In this document: in pieces, positions 1 to 5,448 of the stretch
How positions within the stretch are numbered: position 1 is the first letter of the stretch
Layout: each line of letters starts with the position of its first letter
DNA from: Chitinophagaceae bacterium
GTDB lineage: Bacteria; Bacteroidota; Bacteroidia; Chitinophagales; Chitinophagaceae
Length of the DNA stretch: 5,448 nt
Direction: 5' to 3'
Assembly: GCA_025963615.1 (NCBI GenBank)
Contig: JAOQAL010000030.1
Span: 1 to 5,448, forward strand
The notes under the pieces: generated by a model
The model's input: the letters and a program-made list of their open reading frames with translations, nothing else
The model's database searches: none
Told to the model about the DNA's origin: nothing
Program-made: the position numbers and the translations under genes

Positions 1-578
1 ACAAGGAAAATGATACGCTCCGTGCCTGGATTTGCTCACCGCTTACCATGGGGATAAATGAACGCAGTGCGGGCACGATCGACGCCCTGTTCTCCCCAAG
101 ATTATGGACCCCCGATGGATTGGCAAGCCTTGCAGGTGACAAGACGTTTTGGGATCGCTCCACATTATATGCCTTGCGGGGCGTACTGGCGGCCGGCGAA
201 ACAGCAAAAGCCATACAATTTTTGCATTATTATTCCAACCGCCGTTTGCTCGGCGAACATGTACCTTACCCGGTAGAGGCTTATCCAGAAGGAGGGCAAC
301 GCCATCTCGCTGCTGAAAGTGGATTATACTGCCGCATCTTTACAGAAGGACTATTTGGAATAAGACCGGTAGGGTTCAAAAGCTTTTTGCTTACACCCAG
401 ACTGCCCACGGAGTGGCCGGCAATGCAATTAAGCCATTTAAAAGCATTCGGCAGCGATTCCGATATCAGGGTAAGCCGCCATGGCGCCAAACTAAAAATA
501 ACGATTACCAGCCATGATAAGATCATCCTGGAAAAACTGGTAAATGACGGTGAGACTATAAAAGTTGAATTAAAATAA
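1..578 (+). CDS. Six-hairpin-type glycoside hydrolase, C-terminal fragment
   Basis: The reading frame is open from base 3 and has no stop before the ATG at 48, so that ATG is internal and the true start lies left of the window. The visible 191 codons end in tandem TAA-TAA stops at 576-581. The first part (to about base 345) is helical, with the motif PEGGQRHLAAESGLY at 285-329 followed by CRIFTEGLFGIRP. It resembles the last helices of an (alpha/alpha)6 toroid glycosidase, where conserved Glu and His residues sit near the active site. The remainder (RPVGFKSFLLTPRLP, AFGSDSDI, then alternating beta-like residues) looks like the small C-terminal beta domain that closes such enzymes. The likely role is cleavage of plant or microbial polysaccharide in the periplasm or at the surface. 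The style recalls Bacteroidota proteins annotated DUF4450 or six-hairpin glycosidase, but I cannot assign a GH family or substrate from this fragment. The signal peptide and most of the catalytic domain are out of view. Confidence 0.72.
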   Translation, partial: KENDTLRAWICSPLTMGINERSAGTIDALFSPRLWTPDGLASLAGDKTFWDRSTLYALRGVLAAGETAKAIQFLHYYSNRRLLGEHVPYPVEAYPEGGQRHLAAESGLYCRIFTEGLFGIRPVGFKSFLLTPRLPTEWPAMQLSHLKAFGSDSDIRVSRHGAKLKITITSHDKIILEKLVNDGETIKVELK

Positions 579-835
579 TAACAACCGGGCTAACTCAATA
601 CTGTTAATTGGATTATCTGCCAGAAGGTATAAATACCGCGGAAATTGAATCGGATATTTCTCCGTAAGGTCACTAAATACCGACCGTTTCAAATGTTAAA
701 ATGCTCATCTGGAAATGCACCTATGTGCGAAAAACTTCTGGATTTTGCCAGAAAATAATCCTAAATTAGAACTACTATCCCAAACCCAGGAAACTAAGTC
801 AACCCGATTTCTTGACATTTTAAATTTTAAATCCC
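579..835. other. Spacer between glycosidase and coiled-coil gene
   Basis: No coding frame is convincing here. Three small dyads are visible: GGTAT-AA-ATACC at 626-637, GCAC-CTAT-GTGC at 717-728, and TTCTGG-ATTTTG-CCAGAA at 736-753, which is followed by an A-rich stretch and not by a T-run. The last has a 6-bp stem and could be a weak transcript end for the glycosidase gene, but it is not a canonical intrinsic terminator. I find no good Bacteroidota -7 element (TAnnTTTG) ahead of the next gene. Since the spacer is over 250 bp, the downstream gene probably has its own promoter here. Confidence 0.4.
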
Positions 836-1216
836 ATGGTTCAAACTGACACCGCACAGCTTTCCGGGGAGTGTACTGCCTGGAGGCAAATTTTGCGTTC
901 TTACCGAGAAGAATTTTCGCAAGACAAAATCCGCCTCCAGCAGGCCGTTGGCAACACTCTCCCGAAAGACCATCTAAAGGATGTTGAACATCTCCAGAAT
1001 CAATTTCACATCCAGCTCATCAACATCCACGATTTAAAACAAGCCATTAAAGTTCACGACAGGAAAGTAAATTATGAAACGGAAACTAACCGTGGCCTGT
1101 TGAATGATGAAACACTTGCACAACACGAGAATCTTTTCGACCAGTACCAGTCGCTTGAACACACACTACAGGAACTACGCAACGAATTCAAGGGTTTTTT
1201 AGAACGAACGCATTAA
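836..1216 (+). CDS. Small coiled-coil-like protein of unknown function
   Basis: This 126-residue protein has no signal peptide and no membrane segment, so it is probably cytoplasmic. It is rich in Gln, Glu, Lys, His and Leu and is predicted by eye to be almost entirely helical. Heptad-like spacing is seen around residues 15-60 (WRQILRSYREEF, then DHLKDVEHLQNQFHIQLINIHDLKQ) and again around 95-122 (HENLFDQYQSLEHTLQELRNEF), suggesting an antiparallel helical hairpin or a dimeric coiled coil. There are no cysteines beyond a single one near the N-terminus, and no enzyme motif. The ATG at 836 is chosen because it is the first in frame after the A/T-rich leader; no Shine-Dalgarno sequence is present. 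The gene ends with tandem TAA-TAA stops (1214-1219). It lies 226 bp before the EF-G2-type gene on the same strand, too far to assume co-transcription. I do not recognise a family and assign no function. Confidence 0.7.
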   Translation: MVQTDTAQLSGECTAWRQILRSYREEFSQDKIRLQQAVGNTLPKDHLKDVEHLQNQFHIQLINIHDLKQAIKVHDRKVNYETETNRGLLNDETLAQHENLFDQYQSLEHTLQELRNEFKGFLERTH

Positions 1217-1219
1217 TAA

Positions 1220-1427
1220 GTTTAAAAGTTTAAGGTTTAATAGTACATAATCAGCCTGCTGATCATAAATGACTTTTAATGATTTTATGGCCGCTGACTT
1301 TTAAACCAAAAAATTTCTTGAAAACAAAGGAAGTTTAAATTTTTAAAGTTTTAGCTGTTGAGCTTATATATGAAGTGTATTCATATACAAGCAACCCTTG
1401 AACTATTAAACTTTTAAACCAATAAAC
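1220..1427. repeat. Cluster of GTTTAA/TTAAAC motifs
   Basis: The A/T-rich spacer before the EF-G2-type gene carries GTTTAA at 1220, 1228, 1235 and 1333 and its complement TTAAAC at 1301, 1406 and 1414. The copies at 1220-1240 point one way and those at 1406-1419 the other, so GTTTAAAAGTTTAA (1220-1233) and TTAAACTTTTAAAC (1406-1419) form a perfect 14-bp inverted repeat across the spacer. ACTTTTAAACCAA is also directly repeated at 1297-1309 and 1410-1422. Low-complexity A/T slippage could explain part of this. Whether it is a dispersed genomic repeat or a regulatory array is not decidable from one copy. Confidence 0.55.
1357..1395. promoter_or_regulatory. Long dyad upstream of EF-G2-type gene
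   Basis: TATATGAA (1367-1374) and TTCATATA (1380-1387) are perfect inverted copies around a 5-base centre, GTGTA. After one A-C mismatch the pairing resumes as GCTT (1362-1365) with AAGC (1389-1392), and after a two-base bulge as GTT (1357-1359) with AAC (1393-1395). The dyad ends 47 bases before the ATG at 1443. It lacks a following T-run, so it is not an ordinary intrinsic terminator. It could be an operator for a dimeric regulator, since the TGAA-N5-TTCA core is loosely like CRP/FNR-type sites, or a hairpin in the 5' leader of the mRNA. The dyad is seen; its role is inferred. Confidence 0.45.
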
Positions 1428-1442
1428 TTAAAAAAGATTGCC

Positions 1443-3578
1443 ATGCCAGAATTTGATACCTCACACGTAAAAAATATAGTCTTGCTCGGCCATGCCGGCT
1501 GTGGTAAGACCACCTTAGCGGAATGCATGCTTTATGAAGCAGGACTGATTAACCGCCGGGGCAATATTGCCGAACGGAATACAGTAGGTGATTACCACGA
1601 CATGGAACAGGAGCGTGGTAATTCTATTTTCAGCAAACTGATGCACAGCAAATGGCGGGGATATAAAATCAACATTATTGATACCCCTGGTTATGACGAT
1701 TTCGCAGGCGAAGTGATTTCCGCTTTGCGGGTAGCCGATACCGGGGTAATGCTTTTAAATGCAATGATGGGGGTAGAAGTAGGCACCGATATTATATGGG
1801 AATATACGGACCGTTTTAAAACTCCCATGATCTTCGCTGTTAATAAACTGGATGACGATATTGCTGATTTTGAAAAGACGGTCCGGGAAGCAAAATCGCA
1901 TTTTGGAAGCAATATAGTGGTAGTACAATACCCACGGCAGATAGGAGCAGGGTTTCATGAAATCATTGATGTGCTTCGCATGATCATGTATAAATTCAAA
2001 AATGATGGAGGCAAGCCCGAAAAATTACCGATACCGCCGGAAGAACAATCCAGGGCGGATGAACTTCATAAGGAACTCATTGAAGCCATTGCGGGAAACG
2101 ATGAGACGTTAATGGAAAAATATTTTGATAAGGGCGAACTGGAAGAAGATGAAATGAAGATGGGTTTAAAAAAAGCAATGATCCAGCATGATTTGTTCCC
2201 CTTATTCTGCTTGTCAGCAGAAAGAAATATGGGTAGTGGCCGGTTGATGGGGTTTATAGACAACGTATGTCCCAGCGCCAATGAAATGCCGCCGCAGAAA
2301 ACAAAGAGCGGCGATAAAATTAGTTGCGATGCCAATGGAGCAGCCTGCATATTCATATACAAAACTGTTTCCGAGCCGCATGTTGGTGAAATGTCATTCT
2401 TTAAAGTGTATTCCGGCACCGTAAAAAGCGGAATGGAACTGGAAAATGAAACTACTGGCGTCGTAGAAAAGCTGAACCAGTTATTTTTAGTGGAAGGAAA
2501 TAAGCGAATCAATGTTAACGAATTGGTGGCAGGTGATATCGGCGCTACGCTTAAATTGAAAAATACCCATGTCAACAACACGTTGCACATGAAAGGCAAA
2601 AGCTATGAGTTACCTTCCATACAATTTCCTTCTCCCAATATGACCGTTGCTATCGAATCGGTCAGGAAGGGTGAAGAAGAAAAACTTTCTCAAGCCCTGC
2701 ACCAGTTACGGGAAGGAGATGCCACTATGATCGTGGAATATTCTCCTGAACTGAAACAAACACTGATCCATTGCCAGGGCGATATGCATTTGGCCGTTGC
2801 TAAGTGGAAAATCGAACATTTATTTAAACTGGATGTAAAATTCATCCGTCCCAAAATTCCTTACCGGGAAACGATCCGCAAGATGGCAGAAGCCAACTAC
2901 AAACATAAAAAACAAAGTGGCGGATCAGGCCAGTTTGGTGAAGTGTATATGCGGATTGATCCCTGGTATGAAGGCATGCCGGATCCAGGCGGCATTACGG
3001 TTCGTGCCAGGGAAACTTTTGACCTTGACTGGGGTGGCAAATTAGTTTATTTCAATTGTATTGTTGGCGGAGCCATTGATGCCCGGTTTATGCCTTCGGT
3101 TTTAAAAGGCGTAATGGAAAAAATGCAAAACGGACCGCTGACAGGGTCTTACGTACGCGACGTGCGAGTCTGTGTTTATGATGGTAAAATGCACCCGGTG
3201 GACAGTAATGATATTTCATTTAAGATCGCCGGGCTACAGGCATTCAGGCAAGCATTCCAGCAGGCCGACCCACAGATATTAGAACCTGTCTATGCAGTGG
3301 AAGTACTCTGCCCGGATGATCTTACAGGCGCCGTAATGGGCGACCTGCAAAGCCGGCGTGCCATTGTAGATGGTATTGATACGGAAGGTCATTTTCAAAA
3401 AATATTAGCCAAAGTACCCTTGGCGGAAATGGATGGCTACTCTTCTTCGCTACGTTCAATCACCCAGGGCCGCGCCAAATTCAAAATGCAGTTTCATGAA
3501 TATGTGCCGGTGACCTTTGATGTGCAACGCAAACTGGTGGATGAATACCATAAAACCGCGAAGGAAGAATTGGTTTGA
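1443..3578 (+). CDS. fusA2: Elongation factor G paralogue (EF-G2 type)
   Basis: This 711-residue protein spans the full EF-G architecture. The G domain covers about 10-285, with P-loop GHAGCGKT (16-23), switch I ERGNSIF (57-63), DTPGYDDF (80-87), NKLD (134-137) and a G5-like SAE (258-260). Domain II is about 298-385, domain III about 397-470, domain IV about 475-600 with QSGGSGQFGE (491-500) and tip residue His584, and domain V about 605-700 with DLQSRRA and ITQGRAKF. EF-G moves tRNA and mRNA through the ribosome and helps split ribosomes. Compared with canonical EF-G, the P-loop Asp is Gly19, the switch I Thr is Ser61, and the catalytic His of DTPGH is Tyr84. GHAGxGKTTL and GY-DF resemble Thermus EF-G-2, and the domain IV insert (about 508-536) resembles Bacteroidota EF-G2. 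A Bacteroides EF-G2 is, from memory, reported to support translation without GTP hydrolysis during carbon limitation. The start is the first ATG in an A-rich leader with no Shine-Dalgarno. TetQ-type ribosome protection is less likely. The symbol is by analogy. Confidence 0.9.
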   Translation: MPEFDTSHVKNIVLLGHAGCGKTTLAECMLYEAGLINRRGNIAERNTVGDYHDMEQERGNSIFSKLMHSKWRGYKINIIDTPGYDDFAGEVISALRVADTGVMLLNAMMGVEVGTDIIWEYTDRFKTPMIFAVNKLDDDIADFEKTVREAKSHFGSNIVVVQYPRQIGAGFHEIIDVLRMIMYKFKNDGGKPEKLPIPPEEQSRADELHKELIEAIAGNDETLMEKYFDKGELEEDEMKMGLKKAMIQHDLFPLFCLSAERNMGSGRLMGFIDNVCPSANEMPPQKTKSGDKISCDANGAACIFIYKTVSEPHVGEMSFFKVYSGTVKSGMELENETTGVVEKLNQLFLVEGNKRINVNELVAGDIGATLKLKNTHVNNTLHMKGKSYELPSIQFPSPNMTVAIESVRKGEEEKLSQALHQLREGDATMIVEYSPELKQTLIHCQGDMHLAVAKWKIEHLFKLDVKFIRPKIPYRETIRKMAEANYKHKKQSGGSGQFGEVYMRIDPWYEGMPDPGGITVRARETFDLDWGGKLVYFNCIVGGAIDARFMPSVLKGVMEKMQNGPLTGSYVRDVRVCVYDGKMHPVDSNDISFKIAGLQAFRQAFQQADPQILEPVYAVEVLCPDDLTGAVMGDLQSRRAIVDGIDTEGHFQKILAKVPLAEMDGYSSSLRSITQGRAKFKMQFHEYVPVTFDVQRKLVDEYHKTAKEELV

Positions 3579-3601
3579 GTCGTTTATTTTAAAATTTATT
3601 T

Positions 3602-3634
3602 AAGAGAGCTGCTTAGCGTGGCTCTCTTTTTGTT
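3602..3634 (+). terminator. Intrinsic terminator after EF-G2-type gene
   Basis: AAGAGAGC (3602-3609) pairs perfectly with GCTCTCTT (3621-3628) across an 11-base loop, and the 3' arm runs into TTTTTGTTT. It begins 24 bases after the TGA of the EF-G2-type gene. The stem plus T-run is a standard Rho-independent terminator on the + strand and separates this gene from the lipoprotein gene downstream. Confidence 0.85.
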
Positions 3635-3724
3635 TGGGCAAATTGATAAGGATTGAGTGGAATCCAACAATAAGCTGATCCGCCAATCTTAGAACAGATT
3701 TCCTATCATATACACTGTCCAACT

Positions 3725-4750
3725 ATGCCAAATCATAACATGAATTTGATGAAAAAATTCCCCGGAATATTTTTCGCACTACTCTTCCTATTTGTGCTCA
3801 GCTGTAAAAAAGATGAAAAACAAAAAGAGCTTGTCAACCTGGGTAAGATCACTTCTCCTGAATATGAAAATGATCTGCTTTTTGTAAACAGCGCCAATTT
3901 CCAGGTACAAACCAACGAGCCGGCAACATTTACATCCGATGATACGCTTGTTACCATTTCTTCATCGGGCCTGATTACCAAAATATTTTCCGGGGAAATA
4001 GCCCACTTCGATATTAACTGGACTAATTACCCAGGACAAAAAACCAGGATCTACACCCTTGGTGCCACCGATGATATCTATTACGAACCCTACGCCTCGT
4101 TTCATATTGGCGAAGTAAAGGCTACCGATCCCAATGCCTCATACCGGCAGGGTTGGCAGACGATCCATAAATTGCCCGCTAGCGGAGAATCTTATGCTAT
4201 TATTTTGAGACATGGCGATGCCAATTGGGGTAAGGATAATAGTAAAACGAATACGGATGCTCCCGTTAACTGGTGGCTATCCTGCGATTCTACTTTGGCA
4301 AGACAGTTAAATCCGCTGGGTATCCAACGGGCCACGGAATTAGGAAAAATATTTAAAGACCTTGGTCTGCCTATTGCCCGGGTGATATCAAGCGAGTTCT
4401 GCAGGGCAAAAAAAACAGCCGAATTAATAAATGCAGGTCCTCCCATTGTCACTGATCCACGTCTTAATCATCCGAGTTACAATCTGACAGGGTTAGGCCA
4501 ATTCCGTAATATGCTTTCGGTAGTGAAAGAACTACCGGTTGATAATCAAATGACCTTAATAGTAGGACATCACCCTTTGAATGAAACACCGGTTCCGGAT
4601 GGTTATGCTACTTTCCCGGCGGCTTCTCCTTTCCCATGGACAGGTGCTTATTTTATAAAGCTATCCGCAAGTCAGGAAATCACGTACGAAGGAGCTGTTT
4701 CATGGGCTATGTTTAAATACTATCGTGACAAGAAATTGAACATATTATAA
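3725..4750 (+). CDS. Lipoprotein histidine phosphatase with Ig-like N-terminal domain
   Basis: This 341-residue protein starts with a lipoprotein signal: Lys10-Lys11, a hydrophobic run IFFALLFLFV, and lipobox VLSC with Cys27 as the lipidation site. Cys-Lys-Lys-Asp-Glu after cleavage resembles the charged lipoprotein export signals of Bacteroidota, so surface exposure is possible. Residues about 40-130 look like a bacterial Ig-like (Big_2-like) beta sandwich, with a TSDDTLVTISSSGLIT stretch. Residues about 152-335 are a histidine-phosphatase (phosphoglycerate mutase-like) domain: LRHGDA (161-166) supplies the phospho-acceptor His163, NPLGIQRATELG (196-207) and SSEFCRAKKTAEL (222-234) follow in the expected order, and GHHP (281-284) supplies the second active-site His. 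The likely activity is phosphate-ester hydrolysis outside the cytoplasm; the substrate is unknown. Met1, Met6 and Met9 are all possible starts; Met9 (MKKFPG, base 3749) gives the most typical signal peptide. No Shine-Dalgarno separates them. It follows a terminator, so it has its own promoter, which I could not identify. Confidence 0.83.
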   Translation: MPNHNMNLMKKFPGIFFALLFLFVLSCKKDEKQKELVNLGKITSPEYENDLLFVNSANFQVQTNEPATFTSDDTLVTISSSGLITKIFSGEIAHFDINWTNYPGQKTRIYTLGATDDIYYEPYASFHIGEVKATDPNASYRQGWQTIHKLPASGESYAIILRHGDANWGKDNSKTNTDAPVNWWLSCDSTLARQLNPLGIQRATELGKIFKDLGLPIARVISSEFCRAKKTAELINAGPPIVTDPRLNHPSYNLTGLGQFRNMLSVVKELPVDNQMTLIVGHHPLNETPVPDGYATFPAASPFPWTGAYFIKLSASQEITYEGAVSWAMFKYYRDKKLNIL

Positions 4751-4864
4751 AAGTGGCAACGATTTAATTTATAAAAAAAGCAGTACGAAGAAAGTAACTG
4801 AATATAACTTTCCCGGTAAATGATTTTTATTTTGGGATGAAGCAATAGTGTAATTTTAAAATAA

Positions 4865-5060
4865 TCCCGCAGAGATGTTGAGAAAGCAAAGATTGATTCT
4901 TAACAGTTCCTTTCTTTGCTTCTTTGCGCCCTCTGCGTGAAATATACTAAAATATCCCACAGAGATTGTCGGGAAAGTAAAAATTGATTCTTAACTGCTC
5001 CTTTCTTTGCGTTCTTTGCTTCTTTGCGACCTTTGCGTGAAATATGCTAAAATATCCCGC
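4865..5060. repeat. Two-copy tandem repeat with CTTTGCG microrepeats
   Basis: Two related units begin with TCCC(G/A)CAGAGA at 4865 and 4955, and a third boundary, TCCCGC, falls at 5055, giving units of 90 and 100 bp. Both contain ATTGATTCTTAAC (4892-4904, 4983-4995) and end in a matching 23-bp segment (4938-4960, 5038-5060) with two differences. Within each unit is a run of roughly 9-bp TTCTTTGCG microrepeats: three in unit 1 (4912-4937) and four in unit 2 (5003-5037). The extra microrepeat accounts for 9 of the 10 bp difference. Unit 1 also has inverted ends, CGCAGAG (4868-4874) and CTCTGCG (4931-4937), and an inner GAAAGCAAAG facing CTTTGCTTC, so it can fold on itself. It resembles dispersed GACGCAAAG-type intergenic repeats that I recall from several bacterial groups. 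Confidence 0.8.
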
Positions 5061-5071
5061 CATTCCTTCTT

Positions 5072-5116
5072 AGCCCGAAGGGCTTAAATGTGAATAGCCC
5101 CGGTTGGAAACCGGGG
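5072..5116. repeat. Double-hairpin REP-like element
   Basis: AGCCC-GAA-GGGCT (5072-5084) and CCCCGGTT-GGA-AACCGGGG (5098-5116) form two short hairpins with three-base loops, joined by a 13-base A/T-rich linker. The second has a perfect 8-bp stem. Paired GC-rich hairpins of this kind resemble repetitive extragenic palindromes, and a near-identical motif order is familiar to me from Bacteroidota intergenic regions. It sits between two converging genes, the usual place for such elements, and might also act in transcript termination or 3'-end protection, although no T-run follows on either side. Confidence 0.7.
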
Positions 5117-5157
5117 TCATTGTTGCAAATCATTATTTACCACCGGTTGTTCGATGG

Positions 5158-5448
5158 TCAGAATAACCTTTTAATTCTAAAGGTCAGCATAAAGGCTAAA
5201 GCTAACAACGTCAGGATCCAATGCAGCCCGAATATTATATACTGCACAACCTTAATCCAATGATTCAACGGGCTTGATAAAATATAGTAAACCGAGATCC
5301 CGACAATTAAACTTTCTATAACTAAAAAAATCATTTCGCGGAACTCGATGCTGTGCTGGGTAATCCGGATTTGTTTTTGAATCCAATAGATAATTACTGA
5401 TAATCCGGCCAAGAGATTTATAAAAACAATGTAGAATGGTAATTTATT
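5158..5448 (-). CDS. Small multi-helix membrane protein, C-terminal fragment
   Basis: Read on the minus strand, the frame is open from the window edge at 5448 to a TGA at 5158-5160, giving 96 visible residues. There is no in-frame ATG near 5412: that codon is TTG inside a continuing frame (NKLPFYIVFINLLAGLS), so the true start lies beyond the right edge. Three hydrophobic helices are visible at about residues 5-22, 39-57 and 66-90, with a charged loop QKQIRITQHSIEFRE between the first two. The C-terminal RIKRLF suggests a cytoplasmic end. Two short polar loops and many aromatic residues are typical of small inner-membrane proteins. No family motif is recognisable and no function is assigned. 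It converges on the lipoprotein phosphatase gene across the repeat-filled spacer. Confidence 0.68.
   Translation of the reverse strand, partial: NKLPFYIVFINLLAGLSVIIYWIQKQIRITQHSIEFREMIFLVIESLIVGISVYYILSSPLNHWIKVVQYIIFGLHWILTLLALAFMLTFRIKRLF

Larger units (their letters stand above)
4751..5157. other. Convergent spacer filled with repeats
   Basis: This 407-bp stretch lies between the stop of the lipoprotein gene (+) and the stop of the membrane-protein gene (-). Positions 4751-4864 are A/T-rich without a clear stem-loop or coding frame. Positions 4865-5060 carry a two-copy tandem repeat and 5072-5116 a double-hairpin element, listed separately. No small gene or recognisable RNA gene is visible. 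No classical terminator with a T-run was found for either gene; the hairpins at 5072-5116 may serve as the transcript end for one or both. Confidence 0.6.

Noticed and set aside
58..526. Alternative frames on both strands within the glycosidase fragment
   Set aside because: The frame ending at 578 carries conserved glycosidase-like motifs throughout; the others are composition shadows.
626..637. GGTATAAATACC palindrome as an operator
   Set aside because: A 5-bp arm palindrome in an A/T-rich spacer is easily due to chance and lies about 200 bp from the next start codon.
812..817. TTGACA resembling a sigma70 -35 box before the small coiled-coil gene
   Set aside because: It is only 18 bases before the ATG, leaving no room for a -10 element and leader, and Bacteroidota use a different promoter consensus.
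2066..2599. 177-codon open frame on the minus strand inside the EF-G2-type gene
   Set aside because: It lies wholly antisense to a well-supported conserved gene, and its Ser/Pro/Phe-rich, low-complexity product is what an antisense shadow gives.
1443..3578. Tet(Q)-type ribosome protection protein
   Set aside because: The GHAGCGKTT P-loop, GYDDF motif and domain IV insert fit the EF-G2 group better, and the protein is longer than the roughly 640-residue Tet proteins.
4192..4452. 86-codon minus-strand frame inside the phosphatase gene
   Set aside because: It overlaps the catalytic-motif region of a conserved enzyme and its product has no recognisable features.
4865..5060. Possible CRISPR array in the repeat region
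   Set aside because: Units are 90-100 bp, nearly similar along their whole length, with no constant repeat alternating with unique spacers and no cas genes nearby.

Overview
The window looks like a chromosomal segment of a Bacteroidota bacterium, most plausibly Chitinophagaceae or a relative. Five things point that way: start codons lacking Shine-Dalgarno sequences in A/T-rich leaders, an EF-G2 paralogue of Bacteroidota type, a lipoprotein with a charged Cys-Lys-Lys-Asp-Glu start, a polysaccharide-type glycosidase fragment, and intergenic repeats (CTTTGCG arrays and a GGGCTT/CCCCGG double hairpin) of a kind I recall from this phylum. The lineage call is an inference from sequence style, not from a search.

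Layout from left to right. Positions 1-578 (+) hold the C-terminal part of a six-hairpin-type glycoside hydrolase, cut by the window edge. A 257-bp spacer follows, then a 126-residue coiled-coil-like protein of unknown function (836-1216, +). An A/T-rich spacer (1217-1442) contains many GTTTAA/TTAAAC motifs and a long dyad about 50 bp before the next gene. The main gene, 1443-3578 (+), is an EF-G paralogue with altered GTPase motifs. It ends at a clear intrinsic terminator (3602-3634). Next, 3725-4750 (+) encodes a lipoprotein with an Ig-like N-terminal segment and a histidine-phosphatase C-terminal domain. The convergent spacer 4751-5157 holds a two-copy tandem repeat and a double-hairpin element. 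Positions 5448 down to 5158 (-) hold the C-terminal part of a small multi-helix membrane protein that runs off the right edge.

The genes do not form an obvious pathway. Each + strand gene is separated from the next by more than 140 bp, so they look like independent units rather than an operon. I see no defence system, CRISPR array, integrase or transposase. The two points most worth attention are the EF-G2-type factor, where three G-domain positions normally conserved in translational GTPases are changed and a dyad lies just upstream, and the layered repeat structure in the convergent spacer.
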